From Rhyacophila brunnea (taxonomy: Eukaryota > Arthropoda > Insecta > Trichoptera > Rhyacophilidae), in contig JAGYXB010000447.1 in assembly GCA_022495005.1 (NCBI GenBank), positions 496,001 through 560,000 of the forward strand: DNA of 64,000 nucleotides. The letters are read 5' to 3'. Below the pieces are notes generated by a model. That model had not been told where the DNA came from, ran no database searches, and saw only the letters and a list, made by a program, of their open reading frames with translations. How positions within the stretch are numbered: position 1 is the first letter of the stretch; each line of letters opens with the position of its first letter. A program made the translations under genes and the position numbers. This document shows, piece by piece, positions 61,961 to 64,000 of the stretch.

Positions 61961-62137
61961 TACAGTAAAAACAAAACAATGATTCGGTTGGTCGATGGTG
62001 TACGTGCGGATGTTTAGCCATAATAATACTAGTGGTACTAATTACCTGGCAGTTAATGTGCTCGTAGCGATGACAGTGGTATACGTATTTGTACGCATGC
62101 AATCCACGATCCGAATCATTGTTTTGTTTTTACTGTA
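61961..62137. mobile_element. TA-flanked MITE with perfect 27-bp inverted ends
   Basis: 61961-61987 (TACAGTAAAAACAAAACAAT then GATTCGG) is the exact inverse of 62111-62137. TA stands at both outer ends, as expected for a Tc1/mariner-type TA target duplication with 25-bp terminal repeats CAGTAAAAAC... The 123-bp interior is non-coding and continues weak inverted similarity. Confidence 0.85.
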
Positions 62138-62514
62138 AATGTGTGTGACAGATGGATGAAAGAATATAAAAGTGAATAATATTATTGAGCGTATGACAAT
62201 TAACCGGTGGGACTTCCATGAATTATTTTTTCTAGTTATTAATATACATTATACAAAATTTTATGGCTATATTAATAACTATTATTCAACGAATAATTCA
62301 CCAGATTAAAAAAAAATGTAACATTCTTTTTATTGAACATACATCATTTTAAAAACACTTCTGAAACAAATTATTAGCAAATCACAGTTACAATAAAAGT
62401 AATTACCTACTTTGATTTAAAAATACAAAAGCCGATCGTCAATAGTAACTCAATTTGAAAAGCGGTTCAGACAGTATTGTAAGGAGCATAAGTTAAAATT
62501 TGTTGCAACTATGT

Positions 62515-62595
62515 AAGATACCTATAGCATTGTAGTCAATGTGTGTGGGTGCGAAACTCGAGAGACGAAGGTTCGATTCCTGCTGGGTGTCATAT
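62515..62595 (+). mobile_element. Possible tRNA-derived SINE head
   Basis: AAGGTTCGATTCCTGC is a good B box and GTAGTCAATGTGTG, about 40 bases before, is an A-box-like word. No tRNA cloverleaf closes and no family body is recognised downstream. Confidence 0.4.
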
Positions 62596-62932
62596 TCTTT
62601 CAAAAAAGATTTTTTCTATTGGTTATATTATATTTTCTCAAAATTTTCTCAAATTTTGTTTGCTATATTATTAGTTGTTTAACAGGATAAATGTACACAA
62701 TACAGATACCATGGAATTTGTTTTTAATGCCAACATTATTATATTAATTCTATCAACCGAGGGTAGGTACTTGATGGAATTTCAATTTAAATTCTAATGT
62801 TTCACGAAAGTTTTACTCTATTCAGGCACTATTCGCATTCACCAGTGGTAAATAGACACTGACAACGAATACAGGTTAATTCAGAATCAACTATATTGGT
62901 TTTTTTTTTATTCAAAAGATCAATACATAGTT

Positions 62933-63440
62933 TTAACATTTGAAAATAATTATTTCGGGCCTATGGCCACCGAGGCTGTTATTGACGAAGCGCATTCTGG
63001 ACATTTAGGCTACTTTTTCGAGCACTGCTGGCTATATGCCACGAATACCACAAACAATATTGGCTTCCAAGGCATAAATTATTACTTATCTATCAGCATG
63101 AACCACAAGTAACCAGGAAATAATTTCCTACAGAAAATAATCTAGAGGTGTCACATCATGCAGCATCATCTTGTTGAAATCATATAATATCTTCTAGATC
63201 TAGATTAATGTTATGAATATTAAAAAAAACATTAATCGTAGTGAAGTTACTGTCTACATCGACTGTAAAGCAAGCTTTGTTCTCATTTTTTTTTTTAAAT
63301 AAGGTCCGATGATGCCACCAGCGTGCAAACCGTACCAAACAGTGCATTTTTGTGAGTGTAATATAGTATAATATACCCATTTATCTACATTGGTCTCAAT
63401 GTAACTTATTAACAAACCCGTTTAATCAAAAATGAGCCTG
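62933..63440 (-). pseudogene. Tc1/mariner-superfamily transposase, second decayed copy
   Basis: On the - strand, across frame shifts, AHF-stop-LNGFVNK appears, where the usual tryptophan codon has become TGA. CTVWYGLHAGGIIGPY, NENKACFTVDVDS and LDLEDII then lead to FQQDDAA, the second catalytic aspartate box, which a TGA interrupts just after. The C-terminus LEKVA, MSRMRFVNNSLGGHRPEII ends at a TAA (62933-62935). The order is that of mariner-type transposases, and the same subfamily words (LNGFVNK, GxIGPYF, NEN) occur in the copy at 56072-56814. That copy retains the N-terminal part and this one the C-terminal part. Confidence 0.8.
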
Positions 63441-63700
63441 TTATTTTGAGATCTCATCAATCTGTGATAGATTAGTCTGTGTTCTTACCAAAAAATTAGA
63501 GACGACTATGGGACAAATATTTTTTTAAGAACAAGTAGCCTACACTGACAATACATAACAGTGTGACAATTAATGGTTAAAGTCGTAAATCAAATTAGAA
63601 ATCTCAAATAATGGAACTACATGTTATATTAACTATTCCGGGATTATCAGGGTAAATATAAAATAAACTCGGTACCTATAAATAATATATTATTATAATT

Positions 63701-63894
63701 ATTGATTAATTTAATAAAACGCATTTTTTTTGTACTTATTTCACTTTTTTATTTGATTAATTTGGACCGGTTTCGTCCGTCTCAAAGGGACAGGGTTAAA
63801 AATTTCACTTTGAGACGGACGAAACCGGTCCAAATTTATCAAATAAAAAAGTCGAATAAGTACAAAAAAAATGCGTTTTATTAAATTATTCAAT
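63701..63894. mobile_element. Foldback element: 87-bp inverted arms around a 20-nt loop
   Basis: 63701-63787 and 63808-63894 are inverted copies with only four mismatches in 87 positions by my alignment. They share AATTTAATAAAACGCA at the outside and GGACCGGTTTCGTCCGTCTC at the inside. Short opposite-strand frames across it (RIFFVLI..LFYLINLDRF on both) are just the two arms read alike. No transposase is present. It is a MITE or foldback element; its RNA would form a long near-perfect hairpin. Confidence 0.9.
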
Positions 63895-64000
63895 ATTACA
63901 ATGCAGTTGCACCATGCATTGACAATTAACACAATAAAAGAAATATTATAATAAACTTTAATATCATATCATGTTAGTAAAATGAATGATCTTGTTATTT
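63895..64000. other. Right edge, nothing recognised
   Basis: AT-rich sequence to the window end. Confidence 0.5.

Noticed and set aside
63702..63932. Two similar short frames on opposite strands at the right edge
   Set aside because: They are the two arms of one inverted repeat read in mirror image.

Overview
The window looks like an AT-rich insect nuclear genome, most likely an aphid or a close hemipteran. Three things point there: very AT-rich non-coding DNA full of TAATATTATA-type runs, small exons separated by large introns, and a dense mix of arthropod transposable elements. The taxon is inferred from style and content; no marker in the window proves it. No bacterial genes, rRNA or CRISPR were seen.

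One cellular gene is recognised with confidence: the 3' part of an orthologue of Drosophila Cad96Ca (stitcher), a receptor tyrosine kinase, on the + strand. Five coding exons (5242-5393, 10408-10590, 28891-29030, 30636-30777, 39464-39688) splice in phase into 279 codons plus a stop. They hold the kinase domain from the VAVK lysine strand to the family's characteristic C-terminal tail. The glycine loop, transmembrane segment and cadherin-type ectodomain must lie left of the window. Introns are about 5.0, 18.3, 1.6 and 8.7 kb. The 3' UTR starts at 39689.

The rest is transposon-derived or anonymous. Upstream flank/intron (1-5241): a 15-bp minisatellite and a perfect 27-bp palindrome. Intron 5394-10407: a tRNA-derived SINE, a hAT-type MITE and another inverted-repeat element. 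Intron 10591-28890: a TTAA-bounded element, an inverted-repeat element, three SINE-like copies (one with a nested insertion), a broken Helitron helicase and a Penelope-like GIY-YIG endonuclease between inverted terminal repeats. Introns 29031-30635 and 30778-39463: SINE pieces and two TTAA-bounded elements joined at one TTAA. Downstream of the gene (39689-64000): two 5'-truncated non-LTR retrotransposons with their own target-site duplications, a more decayed LINE remnant, two dead mariner transposases, two clear MITE/foldback elements and one weaker candidate.

No operon-like system or new gene cluster was found. The items most worth a second look are the Penelope-like element with inverted repeats and a hammerhead-like core, the tandem TTAA-sharing elements, the 87-bp-arm foldback at the right edge, and several short unexplained open segments with coding-like composition.
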